64,000 nt of DNA from Saxidomus purpurata. Taxonomy: Eukaryota; Mollusca; Bivalvia; Venerida; Veneridae. This document shows positions 36,356 through 48,122 of the stretch, piece by piece. The notes under the pieces are model-generated. The model had not been told where the DNA came from. It was given only the letters and a program-made list of their open reading frames with translations, and searched no databases. The position numbers and the translations under genes are program-made. The stretch's first letter is position 1. Every line of letters starts with the position of its first letter. The DNA is taken from NCBI GenBank assembly GCA_022818135.1, contig JAFMSR010000017.1:5805176-5869175 (forward strand), given 5' to 3'.

Positions 36356-37447
36356 GATCTGCGGACAATCTACGAATATTTACTTGGATTGTTTAAAGTG
36401 CAGTTTTTAAGCAGTCTCCATTTGAAGATATTTGATACAGTTCAATGCACAAGTATTGTTTGCATCACATAGACAAAAGAACGCCATCCTGAAAAAAAAT
36501 TTGACTTGGCAGATTGCTTACAAGTGGTCGCTTTTGTCTGTAAACTATGCATTGAAATCGAGGTTTTTCATAAAAGTTAGAGACTCTTTTGTTTTATTTT
36601 TGCAATGACCCTTAGAAACTGCTCATGCTTAATCTAAGGAGTATAGGTTTAAATTCTGTGCATACGTTTTACAAGAATTGTTTTTCCAATTTTTCAAAAC
36701 TGAAAAATGAGTGAACCGAATGCACTTGTGTGTGAACAACGACTCCAAGTCCAACGTACATTATGTACTGATTAGCACGAAATGCTCGCTAAGATGTATG
36801 GACAGCCGTGTTGAATAAACTAATGTAAGCTCACAGAGAGGTATACATATTAAGTCCGATAAAGAACCAGAATATTATAATATATTGGGGTTATCTTCCA
36901 GTAAAATAAATATTGCCCGGTACACTAATTATGTCATACAAATGGGAAAATGTCAAATCAATTAATACTAAAGTACGACAGAACTAGTACAGCTCTTACT
37001 AAAATAGAAAAAGTAACTACATCATGCAAAATGGGAAGTACTAATACATAATAAATAATAAATCAAGTTTTAAGTTTTATTTTCACCTAGACATATACTA
37101 TGCATGTGGAAAGAAACAATACCTTATACATATGAGACAGTCGAATGAATTATATAGTTACTTTATGATCAGTACATGCACACAGAACTGGCTCAGTGCA
37201 AATCAACCGTATGATATATCAGAGTTTTCATTTGAATTTAATTAACATTTCACTATCTTTTGTATTCATATGGGGAGTATTTTAAAATAGTTTAAACTAT
37301 TCAAGAATATTCTAAGTTTAGTGCGTTCAGCACTTTGAATTATTTTACGGAACATTGTAAACGCACGTACTACACTAGCCGTTTCAAAAAGATACACGGC
37401 CGTTGTAGCGTCGGGTGTGTTAATGATAGTTTATATAAAACAAGGAC
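36356..37447. other. Spacer between paralogue C and the right arm
   Basis: No gene or named repeat recognised. Its inner boundary with the right arm is at about 37448, where homology to the left arm begins at GGACTGGAAACAATGAAC. Confidence 0.5.
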
Positions 37448-37544
37448 TGGAAACAATGAACACAGAACACTTATTTAGATTTTTAAAACTTTGTTAACAT
37501 AAATGTGTACTTGAATTTGTTTAGTAATACAGGAAGAAATATCA

Positions 37545-38265
37545 TAAATGATTTGTTAAAAGGCCTGTTTGATGTCCAAGGATGGTTGTAATAGCCCATG
37601 GCTGAAGAGCATGTGAGGTTCATTATGAACAACCCTAGGACAAATGACACGACTGTTATTCAACCATAGTTACATGTATGTGATAACTTAATTAACGATC
37701 TCATGTACTGAACTTTCTAGCGAAGCTCTTTGTATATCACGATACTAAATTATAATGTTTAGGGGGGATGTAAGACCAGCACTACTAGTGTCTGTCCCTT
37801 AAATCTGTTTATACAAAGTACGTGTTCTTCCAAAGCGAACTCTCATTGCAGGAAAAACGTCTTTTGATTACTTTATGATACACAACAAATTTCAATACAA
37901 TTATGGCAAAGTTTCTTTATCCTCCTTTTCCCTATCCTGTAAATTTCTGTTCACATACAAGACAGGACAGTATGTTAGGTAAATTTTCAGCGTAATATCA
38001 CATATAATTCAGAGATCACCATCTCCAATCAATACGCGCGTTTGTGACGTCATAAATGGGAAACATGAGCATTCGTGAAGTTGAATTCGTGAATTCGTGA
38101 AATCATGAATTCGTGAAGTAAAATCGTGATTTCGTGAAATCGTGAAACGTGAAATCGTGAATTCGTTAAGTAAAATCGTGATATCGTGAAGTAAAATCGT
38201 GTTTGTGTAAAATCGTGAAATATTGAAGTTGAAATGTCAACACCGGTATTTCGTGTATTCCTTAT
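37545..38265. repeat. Right-arm-only segment with a GTGAA-rich minisatellite
   Basis: About 0.72 kb with no left-arm counterpart; left-arm homology resumes at GGAACTTTTG. Its 3' part (about 38073-38220) is a run of AATTCGTGAA, AAATCGTGAA and GTAAAATCGTGAA units. No terminal repeats or coding motifs were found. Confidence 0.6.
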
Positions 38266-39579
38266 ATATGGAACTTTTGTTTATAATTTTGTCAAACTGG
38301 TGAAGTGATTTTGCTGGATATGTAAAAACTTATCAAGGCTATAAAGTAGAAACAATAGTGTGAGTATATAAAGGCTATAAAGTAGAAACAATATTGTGAG
38401 TATATATGTAAGAGATGGGTAGTAAGACTTCATTGTAATTATTCACTGTCAAATTTTATCATAATTCATTAGGAGGTCTTAGAAGTTGAAGGATGCCAAG
38501 ATTTTCTATAAACAGGTCCCTGTGACCTTGACATTTGACATATAGTGACCACAAATCATTACATGCACAACTATAGACTCCATACTTGCTGCTTTCTGCA
38601 AAATTGTAGTAACATCTAGCAAGGGTCCGGGCTAAGGTGATAAAGAAAAGACAAAATTCAGCAATTCTATCGTAAGGCGGGACCTTTGTAGTCCAAGACA
38701 CAGCTGTCAAACTTTTGCGACTTAATTAAGGTCTGCTCTCCAAATCGTGGTCATTCTCATCAATCTTAAGATATTACTCGATCAATTATATGACAAAAGC
38801 GTTCTGCACGCTCGATCTACTTTTTCAGGTAGCCCAATCAGTAGTACCCATCTTAGACCAGGTAGCATTATAACGCCATGCTATACTTTACGTAGTTCCT
38901 AGTGTTATGATTATGCTCATTTGAAGCCATTTTGCTGCGTCTTTTATGCTTTGCATCAATACTTTTCTTCTCCACCTTGGAACAATGGACTAGCAATTCC
39001 ATTCTTAAAGACGTACCAAAATGTATGTATATCCTGGTCAGACATAAGTACATCCTGGTCAGACATAAGTACTGAAGCGCGTTTTCGCACATATGGAAAT
39101 GTTGCCCGTTCCAACCGTATTTCGGTTATTAGTTTGCATAACCATCGTTCGTGGGAAGAACACGTACTAGGTATCTATCATCCGGCTCAAATCGATGACC
39201 CCGCGTCTATGAGAGGTTACAGTGATTTCAAATAAGTGACCACTAAGGCGGACAAATCCGGTCATCCTCCTATCAAGATAGCAACAGTTTCGTCCCTTAC
39301 ACGTAGTTTGCACTTTGTACATATGTTTATCTGTTCAAACTCGATGTGTTGTCACTCATGTAAGTCAGTTTTTGTTAGTACTTTATCTGTTTGTTTTTTC
39401 TGCATGTTTACGGTATTTGTCAAAAGTAGTTTAAAATGTCATGTTAATCTTTTAATCCTGTATAACTGACCTTCAGATTCACAACTTGTACATGATCTTG
39501 TCCCTATGCTAAAACCCGTGCCGTCATTCGTTGCGGACGACAGATATGATAGAATGCCAGGGTAGGACGAGTTAAAGCT

Positions 39580-39825
39580 GCTCGCTCTCAGATTTTGGTG
39601 AGAAATCATACGCTACCAAATTATATTTACCGTTACAAACGCTATAACCATATAGTGTAGCGGTACATGTACAAATTGCTGTGATGATTTGCACTTTTAA
39701 AAATCGTGTTGTTTATACTAGCATTTACTTTTACATTTTTATGTTTTATATCATTTTGGAAAAATTTAAATTTTCCTTAACATATTGTGACCGAGCAGCT
39801 TTAAAGGGTCACTCCCTACATCTAG
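39580..39825 (+). repeat. Dispersed repeat block, right-arm copy
   Basis: Counterpart of 28078-28345, ending TTTAAAGGGTCACTCCCTAC. Confidence 0.6.
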
Positions 39826-40129
39826 CTAATTTTATTATCCTAACAAATACTGTGTTCCAAGATATTTGTGTCCAGTATCTGGCAGCTCACAGGTTTTGTA
39901 AACCCTGTTTGAACTATAGAGCGGACAAAACTAATTTCATCATTTTGCGATACTTATTAGTAATGCAAGCGCCATGATTCAAAGGTGCCTTGGGCGATAT
40001 TTGCTGGTTATCTTACTTGGCCTAGCCATTATGCCCACAGATATTTTCACCAAGTTTAGTGAAGATCGGATGAAAACTGTTCGACGTAGAAGGGGATAAA
40101 AATAATTTCATCATTTTTCGATACTTATT

Positions 40130-40790
40130 ATACCCCCGAAACGAAGTTTGGGGGGTATATAGGAGTCACCCGGTGGTTGGTCGGTCGGTCGGTCGGTCAG
40201 GTGGTCTGTTGCATTTTCCTTGTCCGGAGCATAACTTGAAAACTACTAGTTGGAATTCAATACAACTTCATACAATGGTCAAGCACATTGAGAGGAAGTG
40301 CAGTGCACAAGAACCATAACTCCATCTTGGCTCATTACAGAGGTATTGCCCTTTGTTACTTTTCCTTCTCCGGAGCATAACTTGAAAACCACTGGTGGGA
40401 ATTCGATACAACTTCATACAATGGTCTAGCACAATAAGAGGAAGTGCAGTGTACAAGAACCATAACTCTATCTTGAGTAATTACAGAGTTATTGCCCTTT
40501 GTTACTTTTCCTTGTCCGAAGCATAACTTTAAAACTACAAGTTGGAATTCAATACAACTTCATACAATGGTCAAGTACCGGTACATTGAGAGGAAGTGCA
40601 GTGTACAAGAACCATAACTGTATCTTGAGTAATTACAGAGTTATTTTCCTTTGTTACTTTGCCTTGTTCGGAGCATAACTTGAAAACTACTGATTGGAAT
40701 GCAATACAACTTCATACAATGGTTCTGCACAATGAGAGAAAGTGCAGTGTTTAAGAACCATAACTCTATATTGAGTAATTACAGAGTTAT
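40130..40790 (+). repeat. Hairpin, (GGTC)n and 146-bp tandem array, four units (right arm)
   Basis: A GGGGGTATA-type hairpin and a short GGTC run (40173-40200) are followed by four units ending TTACAGAGTTATTGCC or variants near 40346, 40493, 40645 and 40789. This mirrors 26931-27782, with one unit fewer and many fewer tetranucleotide repeats. Gene D begins about 210 bp downstream. Confidence 0.9.
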
Positions 40791-41001
40791 TTCCACGAAC
40801 AATATCTCTATTTTAGTGTTTTTTTTGCAAGGTATTCTGTTACTACGAACTTCCTCAGTTTATAAAGCAGTCTTTTGGGGGTATTAATCACATTTAGTGA
40901 TAGCTCTAGTTAGTAATTCAAGGGTTATAATCCAAAAGTGGCATTTATAGAATTACAGTTTCCTGTTTTTCAGACTACGAACCGCAGTCCTGAACACAAA
41001 C

Positions 41002-42068
41002 ATGAGCGGATATGCAAGTTATGACGATGCCCTTGATCCAAAGTACGGAGAACCATTTCCGGTTCCTATTGTCAAAGCAACAGCGGAAACGTTGAAAGGA
41101 TATGGCAGAATCGTGACAGATTTCGAAAATGAAAAAGTTGAAATCACTCCCTGGCCTGTTAAAGGTAGATCATTTTGTACTTTTCAATTCCAGTAGTTAA
41201 TACCTACCTACTACATACCAGGACGCCATCAATGTGATATTAACGCGACCTATACACGCTTGATATTATTCACACTATTATCTTTAAATTCTGACAATAT
41301 GTTGAAAGAGGCAAGAGCTTATATACCTTTTTCGCCCTTTAAGTCTTAGCTGTGGAAAACCGACTGAGGCATAGTCTAACGTGTACATACTAAGTGTTTT
41401 ATGAGATAATGCCCGGGATGCTCGAACCTCTCAATATCCCGCCAAATAGTCGCTCATGTTCTTTTATTTTACGATTGAATATGGTTGTTTGAGGTTTAAA
41501 TTGTACAGATCGAACTTTACCTTAATTCATTTGCAAGAAACTTGTATGTGAAATACGTATATACTCTAAGTTAATAATTCTTGCTTTCTCAGGCTGGCGT
41601 AAACTGTGCCCAGACACAGGCGCGCAAGGTAGTGAATGCAGTGGTGATTTTTCATATAAGTGGATCGGAGATCAGTGTACAGCTATCAATAGTGCGGTGG
41701 GCGGAGATTACGTGACTGGCAGGCTGCCAAAACACGTGTCACCTTCTGATCGGACGCACGTGCTCGTAAGGGAAGCAAATTACCATCCAGATGGCGGACA
41801 GGTTTTCTTCCCAAAGAATAAAGATCCTTTCGTCGCTCTTCTTGCACTTCCTGGAGATGATATTAAAATGGAAAACTTTGTTGCATTTTATTTTGACGGG
41901 AGTTTCGGTGTCCAAATTCATGCAGATATCTGGCACCAACCAGTTTATCCAATCAACGAACAGGCCGTCTTTCTTGGAAAACAGGGGGCGGTACACGCAT
42001 GCGTAGCTGTGGACACTGTTGATGAATTCGGAAAGTACCTATTAGTGCCTTTGAAATCGCCCAAGTAA
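41002..42068 (+). CDS. Ureidoglycolate lyase-like protein, paralogue D (2 exons)
   Basis: Coding exons 41002-41164 and 41593-42068 with a 428-bp GT-AG intron; 212 aa, same length and splice phase as B. The start MSGYASYDD lies 29 bases after a TTTTTCAG acceptor, so a 5' UTR intron is likely. Key positions: GYGRIVTDF in exon 1 (residues 33-41), His119 in YHPDGGQVFFP, ALPGDDIK, FVAFYFDGSFG, and His164/Trp168/His169 in HADIWHQ. It differs from B at E30, K45, D93 and a small INEQAV/INDEAI patch. Codons such as CTT-CTT-GCA-CTT against CTA-CTG-GCA-CTA in B show silent divergence. AATAAA lies at 42156-42161. The gene appears intact; the catalytic role is inferred from the family. Confidence 0.86.
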
Positions 42069-42155
42069 ACCGAAAAGAAGACACATCCTGGATTTTACTT
42101 GACGTAGACGACGGAAGAGTGATGTAGTTTTAGCAATGCATGAACATTGCAGCTC

Positions 42156-42161
42156 AATAAA
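42156..42161 (+). promoter_or_regulatory. Polyadenylation signal of paralogue D
   Basis: AATAAA in the context GCTCAATAAATTAT, 88 bases after the stop and conserved with the matching signal behind B. Confidence 0.65.
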
Positions 42162-43592
42162 TTATATGACGGTTATGTGACTTATGAATGATTTGCCATA
42201 ATCATAATATATTATAATATTTTAGCGTGATAAAGCATTCTGATTTAAGCAGACAATGTTGTCTCGTTCTTTGTGTTTTTGTTTCTCTCAGCCTTTACAA
42301 CACCGTGACCGTTGTTAACGTTGTCGGTCAATAGCTATTCATAGCTAATGTTTATTGTATTGACTTACCTACAATTAATAAAATTTGTATTTGTATTTTT
42401 TAACAGTGACCTCAAATTGCAATATGAAAAATATCAGTTCTGACATTAATCGATCCGGAATAAGTAACAGTCGACGCTCAAAATTCCAAGGAACATTTTT
42501 AAAAACTAAGGAAGTTAGTATATACATCAGTTTTGCGATTGTAATGTGTCAAGTGTGGTGTGCTGAATGCATTGTAGCCTGTCACTGATGGCTTTCAGTC
42601 CCTGCTGCTGGATAGCCTTGTGCGGAAAGGTAGCCATGCGCAAGTCCCCTATAGCAGTACATAACCTCTCCGTGGACAAACCCTATGCAATGCCACCTTG
42701 GGAACTGAGCACCTTGGTGCCTCGGGCTGAACTGCCTGAGACACGGTAAAGGTATGTACCCAGATATGCTTATTTTAGGCCAACCGGAGTGTGGAAATAC
42801 CCGGATCGTCATAAAAGATCTTGATCTATTGGCAAAGAGATAGGATTGGAACCCCCTATGAAGTTCCCTTCTGTGTTTGTAAAAAAGAAGTTTGCACTTG
42901 AAACTAAAGATGAGGCTACCTTGACAAACGCCTAGAGAGTTGAACTACAGCAAACCTTGGTATAATACAATCGCACGTTGTCCAGACAATCGTGTAAAAT
43001 ACATCGTGACAAAATAACAAGATTAGAAAATATCCTATTTTAGAAGGACATTTTAAATCTACTGCATCCAAGAGACTCACTTTACAAAGTCAAAGTTCCT
43101 CAAGGCCACATGCTATCAGTGCTTCCGTTGTTACAGGTTAGAACTGATTAGTTACATTGGAGAAAAAGATGTAAACAATGTTCAACTCTATATTCAAACC
43201 TGTTAAAATAAATGACTAATATCCGAGGTTCACTTGCAAGTCGCGTGCAAGCCATGCTTCTTTTACTGCTGTCAAACTGTATATATTCTCGGTCGGTCGT
43301 TAATGTGTTTCTAAATTATGACTTGCTTAAACATTCTCGCTTTTATTACAGTACACATGATTACATAAAACGAAAAATGCTTGCTGAAATGGAAATAAAC
43401 TGGATAAATTTTAGCCCCTTTGTATCTCGCAGTCTTCTTTCAAATTGTCTTTTGCCAAGAGTGGTCTTGCTAGGCATTGGACAATACAAGAAGTAAACTC
43501 ACATAGAGAGTATATATTGTCTATATCAGGATGATCCGATCGGCACAGACTTATAAATAGTTAGCTTATGGGATCATATAAGCTCGCGGTTA

Positions 43593-44919
43593 CGAGGAAT
43601 GTTCAAATATGAATGCATCTAATAACATATCCTGGATAGATTTCAATGAAAATTTTATTTTGTCCCCTCAAAGTATTCACCTCCAACAGATATGCAAAGT
43701 TTCAGTCTTCTAATCCAACCCTTGAAGGCATTTTCATAGTCTTTTATAGGTATACTATGAAGACAGTGGAATTTTGCAGAACCGAGGTGTTTGCGCTGGA
43801 CAAATTTTCGACCAGAAAGGTATTTTTTGAGCCTTGGGAACAAAAAGAAGTCACAAGGGGCAAGGTCAGGCGAATACGGAGGGTGATGGAGCACAACAAA
43901 CTTTTCCTGCTTCAGAAAGTCTTGTACAATAGACGCTTTGTGCGATGACGCATTGTCATTTAGCAATCTGACATTGGCCAAACCAGTTGCAGGTCTTTGA
44001 TTTTTTAAATATTTCTTCAGTTTTCAAAGAACTTTAGTCTTGTAAAACTTCGCATTTACGGATTTGCCTTTAGATACAGCAACCCGAATGGCAGGACTCT
44101 AATTTGTGAAGAATATTGCATACATTACCTTCTTGACACTCATGGTCCGCTTTGCAATGCATGGTCTTTTGCCAGACTTTGTTGCCCATATTTTGTTAAG
44201 AATCTTTCGTTTGGGTTCAAAAAAGTGAACCCATGTCTCGTCACCAGTGATAACATTTGTGAAAGACCGTGCATTGTAATTTGGAAACTGAGCAAAATTT
44301 TCGCGCATTGCACGCGTGCCAATTTCTGCTCATCTATCAACAGATGGGGAATCCATCTAGCACAGATCTTTCTCATTTTCAAATTACGTTTCAGAATTGC
44401 ATGAGCTGCTCCTAATGAGATGCCAACCATACTAGCTATTTGACTAGCGGTGTATCTTGGGTTAGTAGCAACTATTTCTTTCGCTCTAGCAACCATCTTG
44501 GCAGATGTTGCTGTTTTCTGCCGATTGCCATGTGGTACATCTTCTGTTGAAACTAAACCACATTTGAATTTCTTAAACCAACGAATAACTGTCGAAAAAG
44601 ACATTTCATTATGCCCATTAACAGAACATATTTCATCAAAAATGTCTTTACACCCTATGCCAAGAATACAACGATTCTTAATATAGGACCGTATTTCAAC
44701 GGCGTACGCTGACCTTCTTCCAACAATTTTTAAATTAGTATACACGAGTAGGTAATGTTTAGCGAACGATAGACACAGCTAAAATGAACGGATTTTAATG
44801 GGTGTGGTATCAATGTAAAGCTAACATGTTTATCTACCCAATAATCTTGATTTCCTCCTGATTTTCGCATTATTGAGCGAGATAACGTTCTAGATGCATT
44901 CATATTTGAACAATCCTTG
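43593..44919 (-). mobile_element. Full-length mariner element (1327 bp), right arm only
   Basis: Terminal inverted repeats of about 29 bp (left begins CGAGGAATGTTCAAATATGA, right reads TTCATATTTGAACAATCCTTG) differ at two positions. TA dinucleotides flank the element at 43591-43592 and 44920-44921. The left arm has the empty site with one TA (23961-23962), so insertion followed the duplication. The single transposase gene is on the minus strand and is broken. Confidence 0.93.
43655..44745 (-). pseudogene. Mariner transposase (DD34D), inactivated
   Basis: The N-terminal part (44745 to about 44287) has two helix-turn-helix-like segments (for example FSTVIRWFKKFKCG and ASQIASMVGISLGAAHAIL). A frameshift near 44290 moves the frame to the part holding GDETWVHFFEP, with the first catalytic Asp. 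Two in-frame stops follow (near 44100 and 44017), then LLNDNASSHKA and HHPPYSPDLAPCDFFLFP, where the second and third Asp are 34 residues apart, the mariner signature. The length and order match mariner transposases of about 345 aa. With a frameshift and two stops it cannot be active. Confidence 0.9.
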
Positions 44920-46244
44920 TAGTTGCTGTCTCAACTAACTATCCGTAGGTCGACCATTTTGTTCAAATGACATCTCCACTGAAGCCACTAGACTTAAGTT
45001 TAGGTGGTTCTTCGATTGTCCTCTGCTTGAGTTATTCATGGAATTTCATCCCATGTAGAATTCTGTATTTTTGGGACGGCGTTCCGGAGCCAATAAACGC
45101 ATAGAACAATATATATAACGAACCTTCGGCATTACTACGAGCCTTAAAACACAGGAAACAACGCCGAAAGATATACATGTAGTTCGAAGCGGAGTAGTAT
45201 CTATTGTAAATTCGTGGCAAAATATTGTATCAATCCAATACGTCAGTTTCGCGCTAAACGGATCACGTAACCAATATCACGTGAGCGAACCATGACTCTG
45301 TTGTGTAAATCAGATTACCTTGTATGTATATAAAATCCTTGGGAAAATGCAGAGTTACCGACATCATAAGTCACAGAAGTGCCACAAGGGTTAACTTTTT
45401 ATATACACTTAATAAAAGTAAATGCCTTTAAATTTTGAACTCTCACGTTAATTTCTATGACCCCTTTGTTTATTTTGTGGTCATCCTTTCACTGGATGAG
45501 ACAAGAGCCAGATGTGTGACCTCTACTTTTCGCGACTTACAATTATTTCATCTTATTATCTAATTTTCATTTTGTTTTTGTTTCGTGCAGTTTAGTGGTA
45601 AAGATATTGTCCTCTAAAACCCATAAAACTACTTGCTTTGGATGTACAAATATTAATACCAACACAACTGTCCCACCAGTACTTTAAGTGCTTTGATTTC
45701 GAATAAAAAGAGTTTTAAGCATACATGTATTTCGTATTTTGGGATTTGAGATTTCATTTTTACCTGAATTTACTGTCTGATTGGCACTTGTATTTAGATA
45801 TCTCTTATTTAATCTCATAGACAAATATACAGATTTTACCCTTGAATTGGTATTCTATACATTTAAAACATCTGGTCAATAATTCCCGCTGAAGGTGAAG
45901 GGGTATTGTTTTGGCGCTCACGCTTTTCCGTCCGTCACACTTCAATCCGAAGCCATATCTTGATACTGTTTGGTCAGATTTCATTGAAACTTGACATGAA
46001 TGTATACATGTGTAGCGGAAATCATCCAACTATTAATTGCAGAGGTGTGGTTCTATGTTACCTTAAATAGCCATTATATATAGGCATTGTCCGTCCGGAG
46101 CCATAACTCCGCATTCAATAGATAAGTGTTTCAAGAAACTTACCAAAGTATACAAATACAAAAGTATAATATAAAACTTTCTGTTTCTCTGAAACCGGTT
46201 GAAAATTCTAATTGTAATTGACTCGAACAAACTTATAATCGTTC

Positions 46245-46612
46245 TTTCTAATATCCTCTCAGCAACCCCGCCCCCCCCCACCACCCCCACCCCCCCCTCC
46301 GGGACAGGGAATAGGGAACAAATACTTAAAATGCTTCTTTTTTTCTGAAAAGGCTTGTAAGAATTTAATTCTGTAATGCTGCATATTCTGTAGGAAATCT
46401 TATCTTCTAAACCTAGTACTGCTGATTGAATGTAACTTACAACAATTATTTTCTTTATCACTGTAACTTGCAGAAAAAAAATAGCTCCGATATGAGGCCC
46501 TAATAGGGTGGTGAAATTTTCTTTCAGAGTTAGATTATGTTTGCCACAAGTAATCAATTTAAAATTTGTAGTCTCTAACAATAGACAATTTAGAAAATGG
46601 ATTTGCCTCATT
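46245..46612. repeat. Right-arm-only insert with C-rich run
   Basis: Left-arm homology breaks after TTATAATCG and resumes at TCAGCGGGGAATATAAATCC. The extra 0.36 kb starts with a CCCCGCCCCC/CCACCCCCACC tract (about 46268-46303), whose minus strand is a G-quadruplex candidate. A minus-strand open frame across it has no recognisable motif. Confidence 0.55.
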
Positions 46613-47209
46613 CAGCGGGGAATATAAATCCACTGAAGTTGCTTGTTAGAATTTCGTATACATCGTGATATATGCCACGTATTACACAAAATTTACCTGA
46701 TAGAAAACTGATACAAACCTTTCGGTATGGTGACTGCCTGGTCATTCAACTGACCCCGACCATGAACATTCAAAAGTCAATGTCAAATAATACATCTTAA
46801 ATTGACATAACATTTTGGTGGTCAATAGCTTTTCAACTGCTTAAAGTTGAAAATGTTGGACAGCGCTATATCTGAAACGAATTAGTAATGTTATCATCCG
46901 ATGCAAACGATGCAAATTGAAACTGTAGTTGTTCAATTCGTAATGTACATTTTGCTATTAGAAAACAAAAGATATATGTTTTTCTGGAATACAGGAGCAT
47001 TTTTTAGCTTTCAAGTGCTCTTTCAGACTTAATAATGGTACATGTCGATTTGTTTGTTGTCTGAAATAGCTGTCCCTTTTCTCGAAAAGGGGGCTTTTTA
47101 ATTATAAAGAAACTGAAGTTCAGTCATAATATATACGCTCGGTAAAACGAATCATAAAAATGCCTCACTTCTATATGAAAATCCCAGGAGCAGATTTAAA
47201 AGTAGCTAT

Positions 47210-47480
47210 CATTTTACCAAGAAAGATGTCCTACTGGCGGAAATGACCTTTATTTGTGCCAAAACATTCCTTTGCTTTTAAGTCGATTAGTAAATGTAAG
47301 AAGTATAGATCGAGTAATCTTGTTTTCAATGATATTTCAAAAAATAAGAAAGGCTTTCTTGTAACTCCTTTTCATGAAGAAACGACTTGAATACGAAAGA
47401 CAGGCATATACCACCACTGTTTTGTAGTGAATAGAACATGGTTCTATCATTATCCTATCAGTATATAAATTCATTTTTCT
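47210..47480. repeat. Dispersed repeat, right-arm copy
   Basis: Same orientation as the copy at 781-1030, and the mirror of the left-arm copy at about 21160-21410. Confidence 0.65.
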
Positions 47481-48122
47481 ATATCAGCAAATTCAAAGTG
47501 GTGCTTTGCTTTAAATATTTAGTCGTATATACCCTTCCACAACACTATAATAGGGCCAACATCAAAACCAATGTATGTTGTCCGAACTATTCCGAACATG
47601 CTTATAGAAGCTCTTGATATGTAGTGGATCGAATTTCGGTGAATGGTCAAAATAAACTGGGTTGGTCAGTGTCCTTCTTATCAGGTTCATGCAGATGCAC
47701 ACATTCACTATCTTCTCTGAAACAATTATCACACGTATACAGTTTAAACTGCCGTTCTGTGGAAGTTTTACTTAATTTCATGTCTAGATCTATCTTTTGT
47801 TGAAGAAATAAATAGAAAAGGTAAGTTATTCTTAGTGTTCCCGAATATTTCTGTGTGTACTATATATGGTTTGAAAACTAAATAATGGTAGTGAATGTAT
47901 ATATTTAATTAAATACTTATGATTAGATCATTCTATATCTAACACTATGTAGTTGAATATGTATATAAATCGAATATCCTCGGGGATTTTCTACGGGTCT
48001 TGCCGGAAATTACCGAGTAGATTTCATTGTGTTATGCGACAAAACATTTCATCTTCGATGACCGATGAACGTAATTGATTATTGCATGTATTGGTCACAA
48101 TATGTGTTCTATTTGCCAGGAA

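Noticed and set aside
46063..46611. 182-aa minus-strand ORF
   Set aside because: It spans the right-arm-only C-rich insert, has no left-arm counterpart beyond it and shows no family motif.
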